The notes under the pieces are model-generated. The model did no database searches and had not been told where the DNA came from. It was given only the letters and a program-made list of their open reading frames with translations. Below are positions 1-9,913 of a DNA stretch of 64,000 bases, piece by piece (positions within the stretch are counted from its first letter, which is position 1; each line of letters begins with the position of its first letter). The stretch comes from Pseudomonas frederiksbergensis. Lineage in GTDB: Bacteria > Pseudomonadota > Gammaproteobacteria > Pseudomonadales > Pseudomonadaceae. Location of the stretch: NCBI RefSeq assembly GCF_900105495.1, contig NZ_FNTF01000002.1:781501-845500 (forward strand). The letters are read 5' to 3'. Both the position numbers and the translations under genes were made by a program.

Positions 1-75
1 GCTGCCCACGCTGGCTCTTCGGCCAGTAGCAGCAAACGCAAGGGTTCGACAGGCGTAGACAAGCTAGCTCCCTAG
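1..75 (+). CDS. Possible 3' end of an upstream gene
   Basis: Reading from base 1 in frame 1 gives 24 residues ending KLAP and a TAG stop at 73-75. The other two forward frames stop at 57 or earlier. The tail is Ser/Ala/Lys rich and belongs to no family I recognise. It may be the end of a gene truncated by the window edge, or a chance reading frame. From 76 to 325 I see only AT-richer leader sequence before rep and no supported gene. Confidence 0.25.
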   Translation, partial: AAHAGSSASSSKRKGSTGVDKLAP

Positions 76-325
76 ACTCTGCAAAGATGTAGGCGGCGGG
101 CATTATGCAGCGCCGGTAACCAATGACCAAATGACCCCGGTTATCAAACGCGGCTTTGTATCTTGAATAACGAACAATAGACGCACATTCAACGCGCATC
201 CTGCGTGAAAGTATCAAAACCGGCAAATATAGATAGCGTGCTGCGTCACAAGTCGGAGAGAGCAGCACAATTCGCTGAGCCTGTTAAAATGCCGGCCCAT
301 TTCGCAAACGACTCCCTGATTTCGT

Positions 326-2335
326 ATGTCCCGACTCAATCCCCGGCAGCAAGAAGCCGTGAACTACGTCGGCGGCCCTCTTTTGGTGCTCGCCGGTGCA
401 GGCTCCGGCAAGACCAGCGTGATCACCCGCAAGATCGCCCACTTGATCCAGAATTGCGGCATCCGCGCCCAGTACATCGTCGCCATGACCTTTACCAACA
501 AGGCTGCGCGCGAAATGAAGGAACGGGTCGGCACCTTGCTCAAGGGCGGCGAAGGCCGCGGCCTGACGGTCTGCACCTTCCACAATCTGGGCCTGAACAT
601 CATCCGCAAGGAACACGTGCGGCTGGGCTACAAGCCGGGGTTCTCGATCTTCGACGAGACCGATGTCAAAGCCTTGATGACCGACATCATGCAGAAGGAA
701 TACTCGGGCGACGACGGCGTCGACGAGATCAAGAACATGATCGGCTCGTGGAAAAACGACCTGATCCTGCCGCCCGAAGCCCTGGAAAACGCGCGCAACC
801 CCAAGGAACAGACCGCCGCCATCGTCTACACCCACTATCAGCGCACGCTCAAGGCGTTCAACGCGGTGGACTTCGACGACCTGATCCTGCTGCCGGTGAA
901 GCTGTTCCAGGAACACGCCGACATCCTCGAAAAATGGCAGAACAAAGTCCGCTACCTGCTGGTGGACGAATACCAGGACACGAACGCCAGCCAGTATTTG
1001 CTGGTGAAGTTGCTGATCGGTACGCGCAACCAGTTCACCGTGGTCGGCGATGACGACCAGTCGATCTACGCCTGGCGCGGCGCGCGACCGGAAAACCTGA
1101 TGCTGCTCAAGGACGATTACCCGTCCCTGAAAGTGGTGATGCTGGAGCAAAACTACCGCTCCACCAGCCGCATTTTGCGCTGTGCCAACGTGTTGATCTC
1201 GAACAACCCGCACGAATTCGAAAAGCAGTTGTGGAGCGAGATGGGCCACGGCGACGAGATTCGCGTAATCCGTTGCCGCAACGAAGACGCCGAAGCCGAG
1301 CGTGTGGCCGTGGAATTGCTGACCCTGCACTTGCGCACGGACCGGCCTTACAGTGATTTCGCGATCCTGTATCGCGGCAACTACCAGGCCAAGCTGATCG
1401 AGCTGAAGCTGCAACACCACCAGATTCCGTATCGCCTGTCCGGCGGCAACAGCTTTTTCGGACGTCAGGAAGTGAAAGACCTGATGGCCTACTTCCGCCT
1501 GATCGTGAACCCGGACGACGACAACGCCTTCCTGCGGGTGATCAACGTCCCACGCCGGGAGATCGGTTCGACCACCTTGGAAAAGCTGGGCAACTACGCC
1601 ACCGAACGCAAAATCTCGATGTACGCCGCCACCGACGAAATCGGTCTGGGCGAGCATCTGGACACGCGCTTCACCGATCGCCTGTCGCGCTTCAAGCGCT
1701 TCATGGACAAGGTCCGCGAGCAATGCGCCGGCGAAGACCCGATCTCGGCGCTACGCAGCATGGTCATGGACATCGACTACGAGAACTGGCTGCGCACCAA
1801 CAGCTCCAGCGACAAGGCCGCCGATTACCGCATGGGTAACGTCTGGTTCCTGATCGAGGCGCTGAAGAACACCCTCGAAAAAGACGAAGAAGGCGAGATG
1901 ACCGTCGAAGACGCCATCGGCAAACTCGTCCTGCGCGACATGCTGGAACGTCAGCAGGAAGAGGAAGACGGCGCCGAAGGTGTGCAGATGATGACCCTTC
2001 ACGCCTCCAAGGGCCTGGAATTCCCCTACGTGTTCATCATGGGCATGGAAGAGGAAATCCTTCCGCACCGCTCCAGCATCGAAGCCGACACCATCGAAGA
2101 AGAACGCCGCCTGGCCTACGTCGGAATTACCCGGGCGCGTCAGACGCTGGCCTTCACCTTCGCCGCCAAGCGTAAGCAATACGGCGAGATCATCGATTGC
2201 GCGCCGAGCCGCTTCCTCGATGAGCTGCCACCGGACGACCTGGCCTGGGAAGGCACCGACGACACACCCGTTGAAGTCAAAGCCGTTCGCGGCAATACCG
2301 CATTGGCGGACATACGCGCGATGTTAAAGCGCTAA
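326..2335 (+). CDS. rep: ATP-dependent DNA helicase Rep
   Basis: A superfamily 1 (UvrD/Rep/PcrA) 3'-5' DNA helicase that helps replication forks move through protein blocks. At 669 aa it has the usual Rep length. The Walker A motif AGAGSGKTS lies near residue 25. The Walker B box VDEYQDTNASQY is near residue 215, followed by GDDDQSIYAWRGA (motif III region). Motifs V/VI are in the C-terminal third (TLHASKGLEF and VGITRAR). The ATG at 326 has no strong Shine-Dalgarno, but the first residues MSRLNPRQQEAV match the conserved Rep N-terminus, so this start is preferred over the longer out-of-frame reading that begins at 205. xpt follows 56 nt downstream on the same strand, as in other pseudomonads. 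Confidence 0.96.
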   Translation: MSRLNPRQQEAVNYVGGPLLVLAGAGSGKTSVITRKIAHLIQNCGIRAQYIVAMTFTNKAAREMKERVGTLLKGGEGRGLTVCTFHNLGLNIIRKEHVRLGYKPGFSIFDETDVKALMTDIMQKEYSGDDGVDEIKNMIGSWKNDLILPPEALENARNPKEQTAAIVYTHYQRTLKAFNAVDFDDLILLPVKLFQEHADILEKWQNKVRYLLVDEYQDTNASQYLLVKLLIGTRNQFTVVGDDDQSIYAWRGARPENLMLLKDDYPSLKVVMLEQNYRSTSRILRCANVLISNNPHEFEKQLWSEMGHGDEIRVIRCRNEDAEAERVAVELLTLHLRTDRPYSDFAILYRGNYQAKLIELKLQHHQIPYRLSGGNSFFGRQEVKDLMAYFRLIVNPDDDNAFLRVINVPRREIGSTTLEKLGNYATERKISMYAATDEIGLGEHLDTRFTDRLSRFKRFMDKVREQCAGEDPISALRSMVMDIDYENWLRTNSSSDKAADYRMGNVWFLIEALKNTLEKDEEGEMTVEDAIGKLVLRDMLERQQEEEDGAEGVQMMTLHASKGLEFPYVFIMGMEEEILPHRSSIEADTIEEERRLAYVGITRARQTLAFTFAAKRKQYGEIIDCAPSRFLDELPPDDLAWEGTDDTPVEVKAVRGNTALADIRAMLKR

Positions 2336-2370
2336 AATCGACTACTTTTTAACCAGCCTTAGGCGCATAG

Positions 2371-2964
<594 letters not shown>

Positions 2965-2983
2965 GCCCTCTGCATCACCGAAC

Positions 2984-3075
2984 CTGTGGGAGCGGGCTTG
3001 CCCGCGATGAGGTCATAACATTCAACATTGATGTTGGCTGTTCCACCGCCATCGCGGGCAAGCCCGCTCCCACAG
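2984..3075. repeat. REP doublet (REPIN), GGGCTTGCCCGCG type
   Basis: Two inverted REP arms: CTGTGGGAGCGGGCTTGCCC at the left and its near-perfect reverse complement at the right, separated by about 40 nt. Together they form a long cruciform or hairpin between the convergent ends of xpt and the CoA-transferase gene. The same arm recurs elsewhere in the window. REPINs of this form are abundant in fluorescent pseudomonads and are mobilised by RAYT transposases. No RAYT gene is in this window. Confidence 0.9.
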
Positions 3076-3091
3076 TTTTTTGTGGTGACTG

Positions 3092-5014
3092 TTACTGCGC
3101 AGTGGCCTTCAGGCCGGTGAGCAGTAGCCGTTGAAACAAATCCTCTTTCAGCCCTTGCGGGTTGGTCAGCTGCATGCGCTCCAGATGTTCGGGAAACGAT
3201 GAAGGCTCCGGCGCATCCAGCGCTGCCTTGCCCAGTTCCAGAATTTCCGTGAGCTTGAACTTGCTCTTCAGCCAGTTCAGCGCCCGCAACAGATCCTTCT
3301 CCTCAGCGGTGAAATCACAGCCCAACGGATATTCCGGGAACAACTGCGGATGCCGCGCCTGAATGGCCTGCAAGCGCTGCGGGCTGTTGTCAGCAAAGCG
3401 TGGATCAAGGCGGAAATTCTTCGGCAACTTGCCGACTGCCTGAGCCTGTTCGATCAATCCCGGCTGGAAACGTGAGTCACTGATATTCAGCAACGCCTCG
3501 ATCACCGCCGCATCGGTCTTGCCCCGCAGGTCGGCGATGCCGTACTCGGTGACCACAATGTCTCGCAGGTGTCGCGGGATCGTGCAATGGCCGTACTCCC
3601 AGACGATGTTCGAACTGACCTCACCGCCCGATTCGCGCCAACTGCGCAGCAGCAACACCGAGCGCGCCCCTTCCAGTGCATGGCCTTGCGCAACGAAGTT
3701 GTACTGCCCGCCGACACCGCTGAGTACTCGCCCGTCTTCGAGCTGATCGGCGACGCCGGCACCCAGCAGGGTCATGGTGAACACGGTGTTGATGAAACGC
3801 GCATCGAGGCGCTGCAGGCGTTTGAGTTCTTCCTGGCCGAAAAGCTCGTTGATGTAGCTGATACGGGTCATGTTGAATTCGAGCCGCTTGCTCTGCGGCA
3901 ACTCGCGCAGGCGTTCATAGAAACTGCGCGGCCCAAGGAAGAAACCGCCATGCACCGAAATGCCGTCAGTCTGCGCGGCTTCATCCAGCGTGCCGGCATT
4001 CGCCTGTTGCTGGGTCGGTACATCGGGGTAGACCTTGCGCCGCACGATCCCGGCGTCAGCCAGCACCAGCAAGCCGTTGACGAACATTTCGCTGCAACCG
4101 TAAAGGCCCTTGGCGAAAGGCTCGACGCCGCCTTCGCGGTCGATGAGTTGCGCCCACTGACTGAGATTCACCTCCGCCAGCAACGCCTTGTAACCGTCAT
4201 TGTCGGCCTGCCGCGCCAGCAACGCAGCGGTCAGGGCATCACCCATGGCGCCGATGCCGATCTGCAAGGTGCCGCCGTCGCGCACCAACGTGCTGGCGTG
4301 CAGCCCAATGAAGTGATCCTGAAACCCCACCGGCATGTTCGGCGTGGAGAACAGCGTGGTGCTGTCCTTCTTGTCGATCAGCAGGTCGAACGTGTCGATA
4401 GCGATTTCGGCATCGCCCGGCATGTACGGCAAATCGTTGTGCACCTGGCCCACCAACAGGATTGTCTCCCCCGCCGCCCGACGCTTGGCGATCATGGGGA
4501 ACAGGTCGAGGGTGATGTCCGGGTTGCAGCTCAGGCTCAGGCGGTCGGGGTGCTCACTGTGGCTGGCGACCAATTGCGCCACCAGGTTCAACCCGGCGGC
4601 GTTGATATCCCGAGCAGCGTGGCTGTAATTGCTGCTCACGTAATCCTGCTGGGCCTGGGCGCTGTGGAGCAGGCTGCCGGGCTGCATGAAGAATTGCTGA
4701 ATATGAATGTTGGGCGGCAGGCTGTCACGATGCAGGTCGGCGAGGAAGTCCAGTTCAGGATAATCGCCAAAAACCCGCTCGATGAAGGGTTCGAGAAAGC
4801 GCTTTTGCAAACCGTCGCCCAAGGGAGGACGGCCCAGGCACAGGGCTGTGTAGATCGTCAGCTGCCGCTCGGGCAATTGCGCGATGCGTTGGAACAGCGC
4901 GTTGACGAAGTGGTTGGGTTTGCCCAGACCGAGGGGCAGGCCCATGTGGATATGCGCCGGCAACCGTGCCAAGACATCATCGACCGCTTGCTCGATAGAA
5001 CACAGCTGCACCAT
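3092..5014 (-). CDS. Acetyl-CoA hydrolase/transferase family protein
   Basis: A 640-aa protein of the acetyl-CoA hydrolase/CoA-transferase family. These enzymes exchange or hydrolyse short acyl-CoAs such as acetyl-, propionyl- or succinyl-CoA. The family signatures visible are PAHIHMGLPLGLGKPNHF at the N-terminus, DGGTLQIGIGAMGDALTAAL mid-protein, the segment SGVGGQYNFV, and a C-terminal VVTEYGIADLRGKT. Family members of about 500 aa are common. This longer version has a C-terminal extension rich in Leu and charged residues. The ATG at 5014 is preceded by AAGGGAGGATCAG, a strong ribosome binding site. The exact acyl donor cannot be read from the sequence. Confidence 0.85.
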   Translation of the reverse strand: MVQLCSIEQAVDDVLARLPAHIHMGLPLGLGKPNHFVNALFQRIAQLPERQLTIYTALCLGRPPLGDGLQKRFLEPFIERVFGDYPELDFLADLHRDSLPPNIHIQQFFMQPGSLLHSAQAQQDYVSSNYSHAARDINAAGLNLVAQLVASHSEHPDRLSLSCNPDITLDLFPMIAKRRAAGETILLVGQVHNDLPYMPGDAEIAIDTFDLLIDKKDSTTLFSTPNMPVGFQDHFIGLHASTLVRDGGTLQIGIGAMGDALTAALLARQADNDGYKALLAEVNLSQWAQLIDREGGVEPFAKGLYGCSEMFVNGLLVLADAGIVRRKVYPDVPTQQQANAGTLDEAAQTDGISVHGGFFLGPRSFYERLRELPQSKRLEFNMTRISYINELFGQEELKRLQRLDARFINTVFTMTLLGAGVADQLEDGRVLSGVGGQYNFVAQGHALEGARSVLLLRSWRESGGEVSSNIVWEYGHCTIPRHLRDIVVTEYGIADLRGKTDAAVIEALLNISDSRFQPGLIEQAQAVGKLPKNFRLDPRFADNSPQRLQAIQARHPQLFPEYPLGCDFTAEEKDLLRALNWLKSKFKLTEILELGKAALDAPEPSSFPEHLERMQLTNPQGLKEDLFQRLLLTGLKATAQ

Positions 5015-5106
5015 CTGATCCTCCCTTACATTCCGTGAATTGGGGTTGGACCGAGCTTGCCGGGTCTTTGCTGCAATGAACAGCCTCGGGCGTAAATCGC
5101 AGCTAC

Positions 5107-5133
5107 AAAAAAGCCGCTCGAAAGCGGCTTTTT
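5107..5133. terminator. Rho-independent terminator after cycB
   Basis: AAAAAAGCCGCTCGAAAGCGGCTTTTT forms an 8-bp stem with a short loop and a T-run on both strands. It sits 15 nt after the cycB stop and just upstream of the CoA-transferase gene, so it would keep cycB transcription out of that gene. Confidence 0.85.
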
Positions 5134-5148
5134 GATGAAGATGAAGGC

Positions 5149-5574
5149 TTATTTCAGGCCGGACATCTTCTGGATGGCGCCCTTGAGGTCGGCATCAGAG
5201 CAATCGGCGCAGGTGCCTTTTGGAGGCATTGCATTGATGCCGGAGATGGCTTTCGCCAGCAGACCATCGAGGCCGCCTTCTTTCTTGGCGCGCTCGCCCC
5301 ACGCTGCGGCATCACCGATTTTCGGCGCGCCCAACAGGCCAGTGCTGTGGCAAGCGTTGCAATGTTTTGCAATCACTGAGTCAGGGGTCTTGGCATCTCC
5401 ACCACCCGCAGACGCAGCAACTTCCATCCCCTTGCACTCTTTACCCTGAACGCAAACCTGGCCGACTGGCTCAAGGCGTTTGGCAATATCGTCGTTGGTC
5501 GCAGCTTGTGCGCTGACTGCCCAAAGGGCCAATACGGTTGCTGGTACGGCCAGCATTTTCATAATTAGATTCAC
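5149..5574 (-). CDS. cycB: Cytochrome c5-type protein
   Basis: A 141-aa periplasmic mono-haem c-type cytochrome and small electron carrier. The N-terminus is a signal peptide (MKMLAVPATVLALWAVSAQA). The haem site CNACH lies near residue 72, and the Met ligand is probably in INAMPPKG. Two further cysteine pairs (CVQGKEC and CADC) are characteristic of the cytochrome c5 group. A GTG at 5574 is preceded by GAGGGTGAACGC, a well-spaced Shine-Dalgarno. The ATG at 5562 is possible, but its spacing from that site is poor. Its place beside the pauR/dadX region matches P. aeruginosa cycB. Confidence 0.9.
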   Translation of the reverse strand: MNLIMKMLAVPATVLALWAVSAQAATNDDIAKRLEPVGQVCVQGKECKGMEVAASAGGGDAKTPDSVIAKHCNACHSTGLLGAPKIGDAAAWGERAKKEGGLDGLLAKAISGINAMPPKGTCADCSDADLKGAIQKMSGLK

Positions 5575-5742
5575 GCGTTCACCCTCAATGGTGGCTAGTC
5601 ACGCCCACGGCCACGGTTCGCAGGCGGGCGCAAGTATAACGATAAGCCCGCCACACTGAAACAACCCTAAAGTCGGAGGGGTCTTATACGTGGCGGAAAA
5701 ACGACTCGGGCCCCTGCGCAATGCTTGCCGGACGCCTCTTTC

Positions 5743-6291
5743 TTAGAAATTCGCTGGAGTAGCTGCGCTGATTAGTCGCGCTGGCGCATCGAACGGATTA
5801 CGGAAACGGTGCGGTTTTGTACTTTCAAAGTAGTAGCTGTCGCCTGCTTCGAGCACAAAAGTTTCAAGCCCTACCACCAGTTCGAGTCGACCTTCGAGCA
5901 AAATCCCGGTTTCCTCGCCCTCATGGGTGAGCATCTCTTCGCCGGTGTCGGCGCCTGGCGGGTAGATTTCGTTAAGGAACGCGATGGCCCGGCTTGGGTG
6001 AGCCCTGCCGACCAGCTTCATGGTCACTGCACCATCGGAAATATCGATCAGCTCGTTGGCTTTGTAGACGATCTGAGTCGGTTTTTCCTGCAGGATCTCT
6101 TCGGAAAAGAACTCGACCATGGACATGGGAATCCCGCCCAGTACCTTCCTCAGCGAACTGATCGAGGGGCTGACGCTGTTCTTCTCGATCATCGAAATGG
6201 TGCTGTTGGTGACGCCCGCGCGTTTGGCGAGTTCACGCTGGGAAAGTCCTTTGAGCTTACGGATCGATTGCAGTCGTTCACCGACGTCCAA
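5743..6291 (-). CDS. pauR: PauR/PuuR-type polyamine catabolism regulator (XRE-cupin)
   Basis: A 182-aa regulator with two domains. Residues 1-60 are an XRE-type helix-turn-helix (LSQRELAKRAGVTNSTISMIE), and residues about 105-180 are a cupin_2 effector domain (HEGEETGILLEGRLELVVG...GDSYYFES). PuuR in E. coli and PauR in Pseudomonas share this architecture and repress polyamine-degradation genes. The neighbours dadX, pauB and kauB match the P. aeruginosa pauR locus, which supports the PauR call. The start is a TTG at 6291, preceded by GGAGG with 8-nt spacing. No in-frame ATG would give a complete HTH. Confidence 0.85.
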   Translation of the reverse strand: MDVGERLQSIRKLKGLSQRELAKRAGVTNSTISMIEKNSVSPSISSLRKVLGGIPMSMVEFFSEEILQEKPTQIVYKANELIDISDGAVTMKLVGRAHPSRAIAFLNEIYPPGADTGEEMLTHEGEETGILLEGRLELVVGLETFVLEAGDSYYFESTKPHRFRNPFDAPARLISAATPANF

Positions 6292-6416
6292 TGCTGGAGC
6301 CTCCGGGATTCAGGTTGTTGGAATATGAGCGTTATCATGGCGACAGCGTTCAGTATTTACAACACTTGGGCCTGAATCCTGTTCGGTGAAGCGACTTTCG
6401 GTCGGGGCGCTTTAAC

Positions 6417-7490
6417 CTAAGCCCCGGAATAGAGCATTGGCACCCGGCGCAGGTTGCAGAAGATCTGGTAGGGAATCGTGCCCGCGGCGGCCGCTACGTC
6501 ACTGGCGAGGATATTTTTGCCCCACAACTCGACAGTCGAACCGAGGCCGGCTTGCGGCACATCGGTCAGGTCGATGCAGAGCATGTCCATCGACACCCGG
6601 CCAATCAACTGGCTGCGCTGTCCGGCAACCAGCACCGGCGTACCGGTCGGTGCCTGACGCGGGTAGCCGTCGGCATAACCCATGGCCACCACGCCCACGC
6701 GCATCGGTTTCTGGGTGATGAATTTGGCGCCGTAGCCGATCGGTTCGCCGGCCGGCAGTTCACGCACGCAAATCACTTTCGATTCGAGCGTCATCACCGG
6801 TTGCAGGCGCGATGCCACGGCGTTGGCTTCTTCAAACGGAGTCGCGCCGTAGAGCATGATGCCCGGGCGAACCCAGTCACTTGGAATCTGCGGCCAACCG
6901 AGTACTGCCGGCGAATTGCCCAGGCTGATCTCGGCCGACAAGCCCTGACGCGCCGCTTCGAACACCGCGACCTGCTCGATACTGGCCTGACTGTGCAGCT
7001 CATCGGCCCGGGCGAAGTGGCTCATCAGAACAATCTTCGCCACCTTGCCGCTGGCCAGCAGCCGTTGATAGCCCGCCTGATAATCCTTTGGATGCAAGCC
7101 CACCCGATGCATGCCCGAATCGAGCTTGAGCCAGACCGTGATCGGCTTGCTCAGTGCAGCGTTCTCGATGGCTTCGAGCTGCCACAGCGAATGCACCACA
7201 CACCAGAAGTCATGCTCGACGATCAGCGACAGTTCATCGGCCTCGAAAAAACCTTCCAGCAACAACACCGGCGCACGAATGCCCGCGGCTCGCAGCTCCA
7301 ACGCTTCTTCGATACAGGCTACGGCGAAACCGTCTGCTTCGGCTTCCAGCGCCTGGGCGCAACGCACCGCGCCATGGCCGTAGGCATCGGCCTTGATCAC
7401 CGCGAGGGCCTTGGCCCCCGTGACTTCACGGGCGATTTGGTAGTTGTGACGCAGGGCTTGAAGGTCGATCAGGGCACGGGCTGGACGCAT
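6417..7490 (-). CDS. dadX: Catabolic alanine racemase DadX
   Basis: A PLP-dependent alanine racemase that interconverts L- and D-alanine, 357 aa (the usual length). The PLP lysine K33 lies in [11 protein letters not shown]. The second-subunit catalytic Tyr lies in the segment [21 protein letters not shown], and [13 protein letters not shown] carries the other conserved Tyr/Arg region. It is the last gene of a dadA-ridA-dadX operon on the minus strand. The racemase therefore feeds D-alanine to the DadA dehydrogenase during alanine catabolism, which identifies it as DadX rather than the biosynthetic Alr. Confidence 0.93.
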   Translation of the reverse strand: MRPARALIDLQALRHNYQIAREVTGAKALAVIKADAYGHGAVRCAQALEAEADGFAVACIEEALELRAAGIRAPVLLLEGFFEADELSLIVEHDFWCVVHSLWQLEAIENAALSKPITVWLKLDSGMHRVGLHPKDYQAGYQRLLASGKVAKIVLMSHFARADELHSQASIEQVAVFEAARQGLSAEISLGNSPAVLGWPQIPSDWVRPGIMLYGATPFEEANAVASRLQPVMTLESKVICVRELPAGEPIGYGAKFITQKPMRVGVVAMGYADGYPRQAPTGTPVLVAGQRSQLIGRVSMDMLCIDLTDVPQAGLGSTVELWGKNILASDVAAAAGTIPYQIFCNLRRVPMLYSGA

Positions 7491-7585
7491 GGCGGCAGAC
7501 TTCTAGGCGGTCATGGGAAGAAAAACCGGTGCTGGCTGACGGCATACACCACCACTAGCACCGGGAGAGGGATTTTTCAGACGGG

Positions 7586-7939
7586 TTATGGCAGAGCGGC
7601 GACAACCGACAGCTCAACCAAGATTTCCGGCTCGCACAACTTCGATTCAACGGTGGCACGGGCCGGTGCGACGCCTTTTGGCAGCCACTTGTCCCAGACC
7701 GCGTTCATGCCTTCGAAGTGTGCATCAATGTCTTTCAAGTAAATCGTTACCGACAGCAAACGGCTCTTGTCGGTCCCGGCCAGATCCAGCAAACGCTCGA
7801 TGTTGGCAAGCGTTTCACGGGTCTGCTGTTCAATCCCGGCGTTCATATCGTCGCCGACCTGCCCTGCCAGATACACGGTACCGCTGTGGACTACGATCTG
7901 GCTCATGCGCTCATTGGTGAGCTGGCGCTGGATTGACAT
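7586..7939 (-). CDS. RidA family protein of the dad operon
   Basis: A 117-aa member of the RidA/YjgF/UK114 family. These small trimeric enzymes hydrolyse reactive enamine/imine intermediates made by PLP enzymes and amino-acid dehydrogenases. Visible family segments are [16 protein letters not shown] and the C-terminal [25 protein letters not shown], which has the conserved Arg. The start at 7939 ([13 protein letters not shown]) is chosen because AGGAGT lies 9 nt upstream. A longer reading from 7969 has no such site. The start lies inside the end of dadA (29-nt overlap), and dadX follows 95 nt later. The likely job is clearing 2-iminopropionate made by DadA. Confidence 0.92.
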   Translation of the reverse strand: MSIQRQLTNERMSQIVVHSGTVYLAGQVGDDMNAGIEQQTRETLANIERLLDLAGTDKSRLLSVTIYLKDIDAHFEGMNAVWDKWLPKGVAPARATVESKLCEPEILVELSVVAALP

Positions 7940-9215
7940 GTTTTGCAGACTCCTGAAGTTTTTTTCCATAACGGGAAATATCGAGGCCTTCGGCGCTGAT
8001 CTGCGGCGTTTTCTTCGCCATCAAATCGGCCAGCAAGCGACCGGAACCGCACGCCATGGTCCAACCAAGCGTGCCGTGACCCGTGTTCAAAAACAGATTG
8101 CTGAACGGCGTAGCACCCACGATCGGCGTACCGTCCGGGGTGGTCGGACGCAGGCCGGTCCAGAAACTCGCCTGGGCCAGGTCGCCGCCCTGAGGATAGA
8201 GGTCGTTGACGATCATCTCCAGGGTTTCGCGCCGACGCGGATTCAGCGACAGGTCAAAACCGGCAATTTCAGCCATGCCACCGACGCGGATGCGGTTGTC
8301 GAAACGGGTGATCGCGACCTTGTAGGTCTCGTCGAGAATAGTCGAAGTCGGGGCCATCGCCGGGTTGGTGATCGGCACAGTCAAGGAATAACCCTTGAGC
8401 GGATACACCGGCGCCTTGATCCCCAGCGGCTTGAGCAGTTGCGGCGAGTAGCTGCCCAGGGCCAGCACGTAGCGATCAGCAGTTTCCAGCTTGCCGTCGA
8501 TCCATACGCCGTTGATGCGGTCACCGGCGTAATCGAGGCGCTGAATGTCCTGGTCGAAGCGGAATTCCACACCCAGTTTGGTCGCCATTTCGACCAGGCG
8601 GGTGGTGAACATCTGGCAGTCGCCCGTCTGGTCATTCGGCAGGCGCAGGGCACCGGCGAGGATGTCGGTGACGCTGGCCAGCGCCGGCTCAACGCGGGCA
8701 ATGCCGGCGCGGTCGAGCAGTTCGAATGGCACGCCAGATTCTTTCAGCACGGCGATGTCTTTCCAGGCGCCGTCGAGTTGGGCCTGGGTGCGGAACAGTT
8801 GGGTAGTGCCGAGGCTGCGGCCTTCGTAGGCAATGCCGGTTTCGGCGCGCAATTCATCGAGGCAGTCACGGCTGTACTCGGACAGGCGGACCATGCGCTC
8901 CTTGTTCACCGCATAACGGCTGGCGGTGCAGTTGCGCAGCATTTGCGCCATCCACAAGTATTGGTCGATGTCGGCGGTGGCCTTGATCGCCAGCGGTGCG
9001 TGGCGCTGCAACAGCCACTTGATGGCCTTGAGCGGAACGCCCGGCGCAGCCCACGGCGAGGCATAACCCGGCGAAACCTGCCCGGCGTTGGCGAAGCTGG
9101 TCTCCATGGCAGCGGCCGGCTGACGGTCCACCACCACCACTTCAAACCCGGCACGCGCCAGGTAGTAAGCACTGGTGGTACCGATGACGCCGCTACCCAA
9201 GACCATAACGCGCAT
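7911..9215 (-). CDS. dadA: D-amino acid dehydrogenase, small subunit DadA
   Basis: A 434-aa FAD flavoprotein that oxidises D-alanine and other D-amino acids to 2-oxo acids and passes electrons to the membrane quinone pool. The N-terminal dinucleotide-binding motif [16 protein letters not shown] starts at residue 5, and the C-terminal FAD segment [14 protein letters not shown] is present. The ATG at 9215 (MRVMVLGSG) matches the family start. A longer reading from 9344 would add 43 residues of no known domain. First gene of dadA-ridA-dadX, divergent from dadR. Confidence 0.95.
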   Translation of the reverse strand: MRVMVLGSGVIGTTSAYYLARAGFEVVVVDRQPAAAMETSFANAGQVSPGYASPWAAPGVPLKAIKWLLQRHAPLAIKATADIDQYLWMAQMLRNCTASRYAVNKERMVRLSEYSRDCLDELRAETGIAYEGRSLGTTQLFRTQAQLDGAWKDIAVLKESGVPFELLDRAGIARVEPALASVTDILAGALRLPNDQTGDCQMFTTRLVEMATKLGVEFRFDQDIQRLDYAGDRINGVWIDGKLETADRYVLALGSYSPQLLKPLGIKAPVYPLKGYSLTVPITNPAMAPTSTILDETYKVAITRFDNRIRVGGMAEIAGFDLSLNPRRRETLEMIVNDLYPQGGDLAQASFWTGLRPTTPDGTPIVGATPFSNLFLNTGHGTLGWTMACGSGRLLADLMAKKTPQISAEGLDISRYGKKLQESAKHVNPAPAHQ

Positions 9216-9372
9216 TTTCATATCCCTCATCGCGGCTTGCCGCTGACGTTTGTAGTTGTCGAGCATTGATGTGCGCAGTGTAAAAAAGATCAGGCAGTGC
9301 TTTTCACTATATAAGTGCCTATATTTGGCGAGAATTCTCGGCAAAAACGCTTTTCACGGAGGCGCATCCCCT
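9216..9372. promoter_or_regulatory. dadA-dadR divergent promoter region
   Basis: A 157-bp AT-rich gap between divergent dadA and dadR. It contains tracts such as GTAAAAAAGATCAG and TTTTCACTATATAAGTG that could hold Lrp-type sites and promoters. In other pseudomonads the Lrp homologue DadR activates dadAX from this region. I cannot define individual operators by eye. Confidence 0.5.
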
Positions 9373-9861
9373 ATGCGTACCAACACTCAGACCAAACGTG
9401 AGCTGGACAAGATCGACCGCAACATCCTGCGGATCCTACAAACGGACGGGCGCATCTCTTTCACCGAACTGGGTGAAAAGGTCGGGCTCTCGACCACGCC
9501 TTGTACGGAGCGGGTCCGGCGGCTGGAGCGCGAAGGGATCATCATGGGCTACAACGCCCGGCTCAATCCGCAGCACCTCAAGGGCAGTCTTCTGGTATTC
9601 GTCGAGATCAGCCTCGACTACAAGTCCGGCGATACTTTCGAAGAGTTCCGACGCGCGGTCCTGAAGCTTCCCCACGTGCTGGAGTGCCATTTGGTGTCAG
9701 GGGATTTCGACTATCTGGTGAAAGCGCGGATTTCCGAGATGGCCTCGTACCGCAAGTTGCTGGGCGACATCCTGCTCAAGCTGCCGCATGTGCGCGAATC
9801 CAAGAGCTACATCGTGATGGAAGAAGTGAAAGAGAGCTTGAACCTGCCGATACCGGATTGA
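9373..9861 (+). CDS. dadR: Lrp/AsnC-family regulator DadR
   Basis: A 162-aa Lrp/AsnC transcription factor. It has an N-terminal helix-turn-helix (LDKIDRNILRILQTDGRISF...VGLSTTPCTERVRRLEREGII) and a C-terminal RAM ligand-binding domain (GSLLVFVEISL...VLECHLVSGDFDYLVKAR). The ATG at 9373 follows ACGGAGGCGCATCCCCT, a good Shine-Dalgarno. It is divergent from dadA, as in Pseudomonas genomes where this Lrp homologue senses L-alanine and activates the dad operon. Confidence 0.93.
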   Translation: MRTNTQTKRELDKIDRNILRILQTDGRISFTELGEKVGLSTTPCTERVRRLEREGIIMGYNARLNPQHLKGSLLVFVEISLDYKSGDTFEEFRRAVLKLPHVLECHLVSGDFDYLVKARISEMASYRKLLGDILLKLPHVRESKSYIVMEEVKESLNLPIPD

Positions 9862-9880
9862 GCCCACACAGATCGTCACA

Positions 9881-9911
9881 GATCGTTCCCACACTCCGCG
9901 TGGGAACGATC
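9881..9911. repeat. Short palindrome GATCGTTCCCAC..GTGGGAACGATC
   Basis: A 12-bp perfect inverted repeat around a 7-nt loop, 19 nt after the dadR stop. The same family recurs at 47912-47940. It is a dispersed palindrome distinct from the GAGC-type REPs and could also end dadR transcription, although it has no T-run. Confidence 0.7.
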
Positions 9912-9913
9912 AA

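Noticed and set aside
284..1723. 479-codon minus-strand frame opposite rep, and similar long frames opposite algC, recG, tssM, clpV and others
   Set aside because: They lie antisense to clear genes in high-GC DNA, have no ribosome sites, and give Gln/His/Val/Arg-rich proteins of no known family. They are shadows of codon bias.
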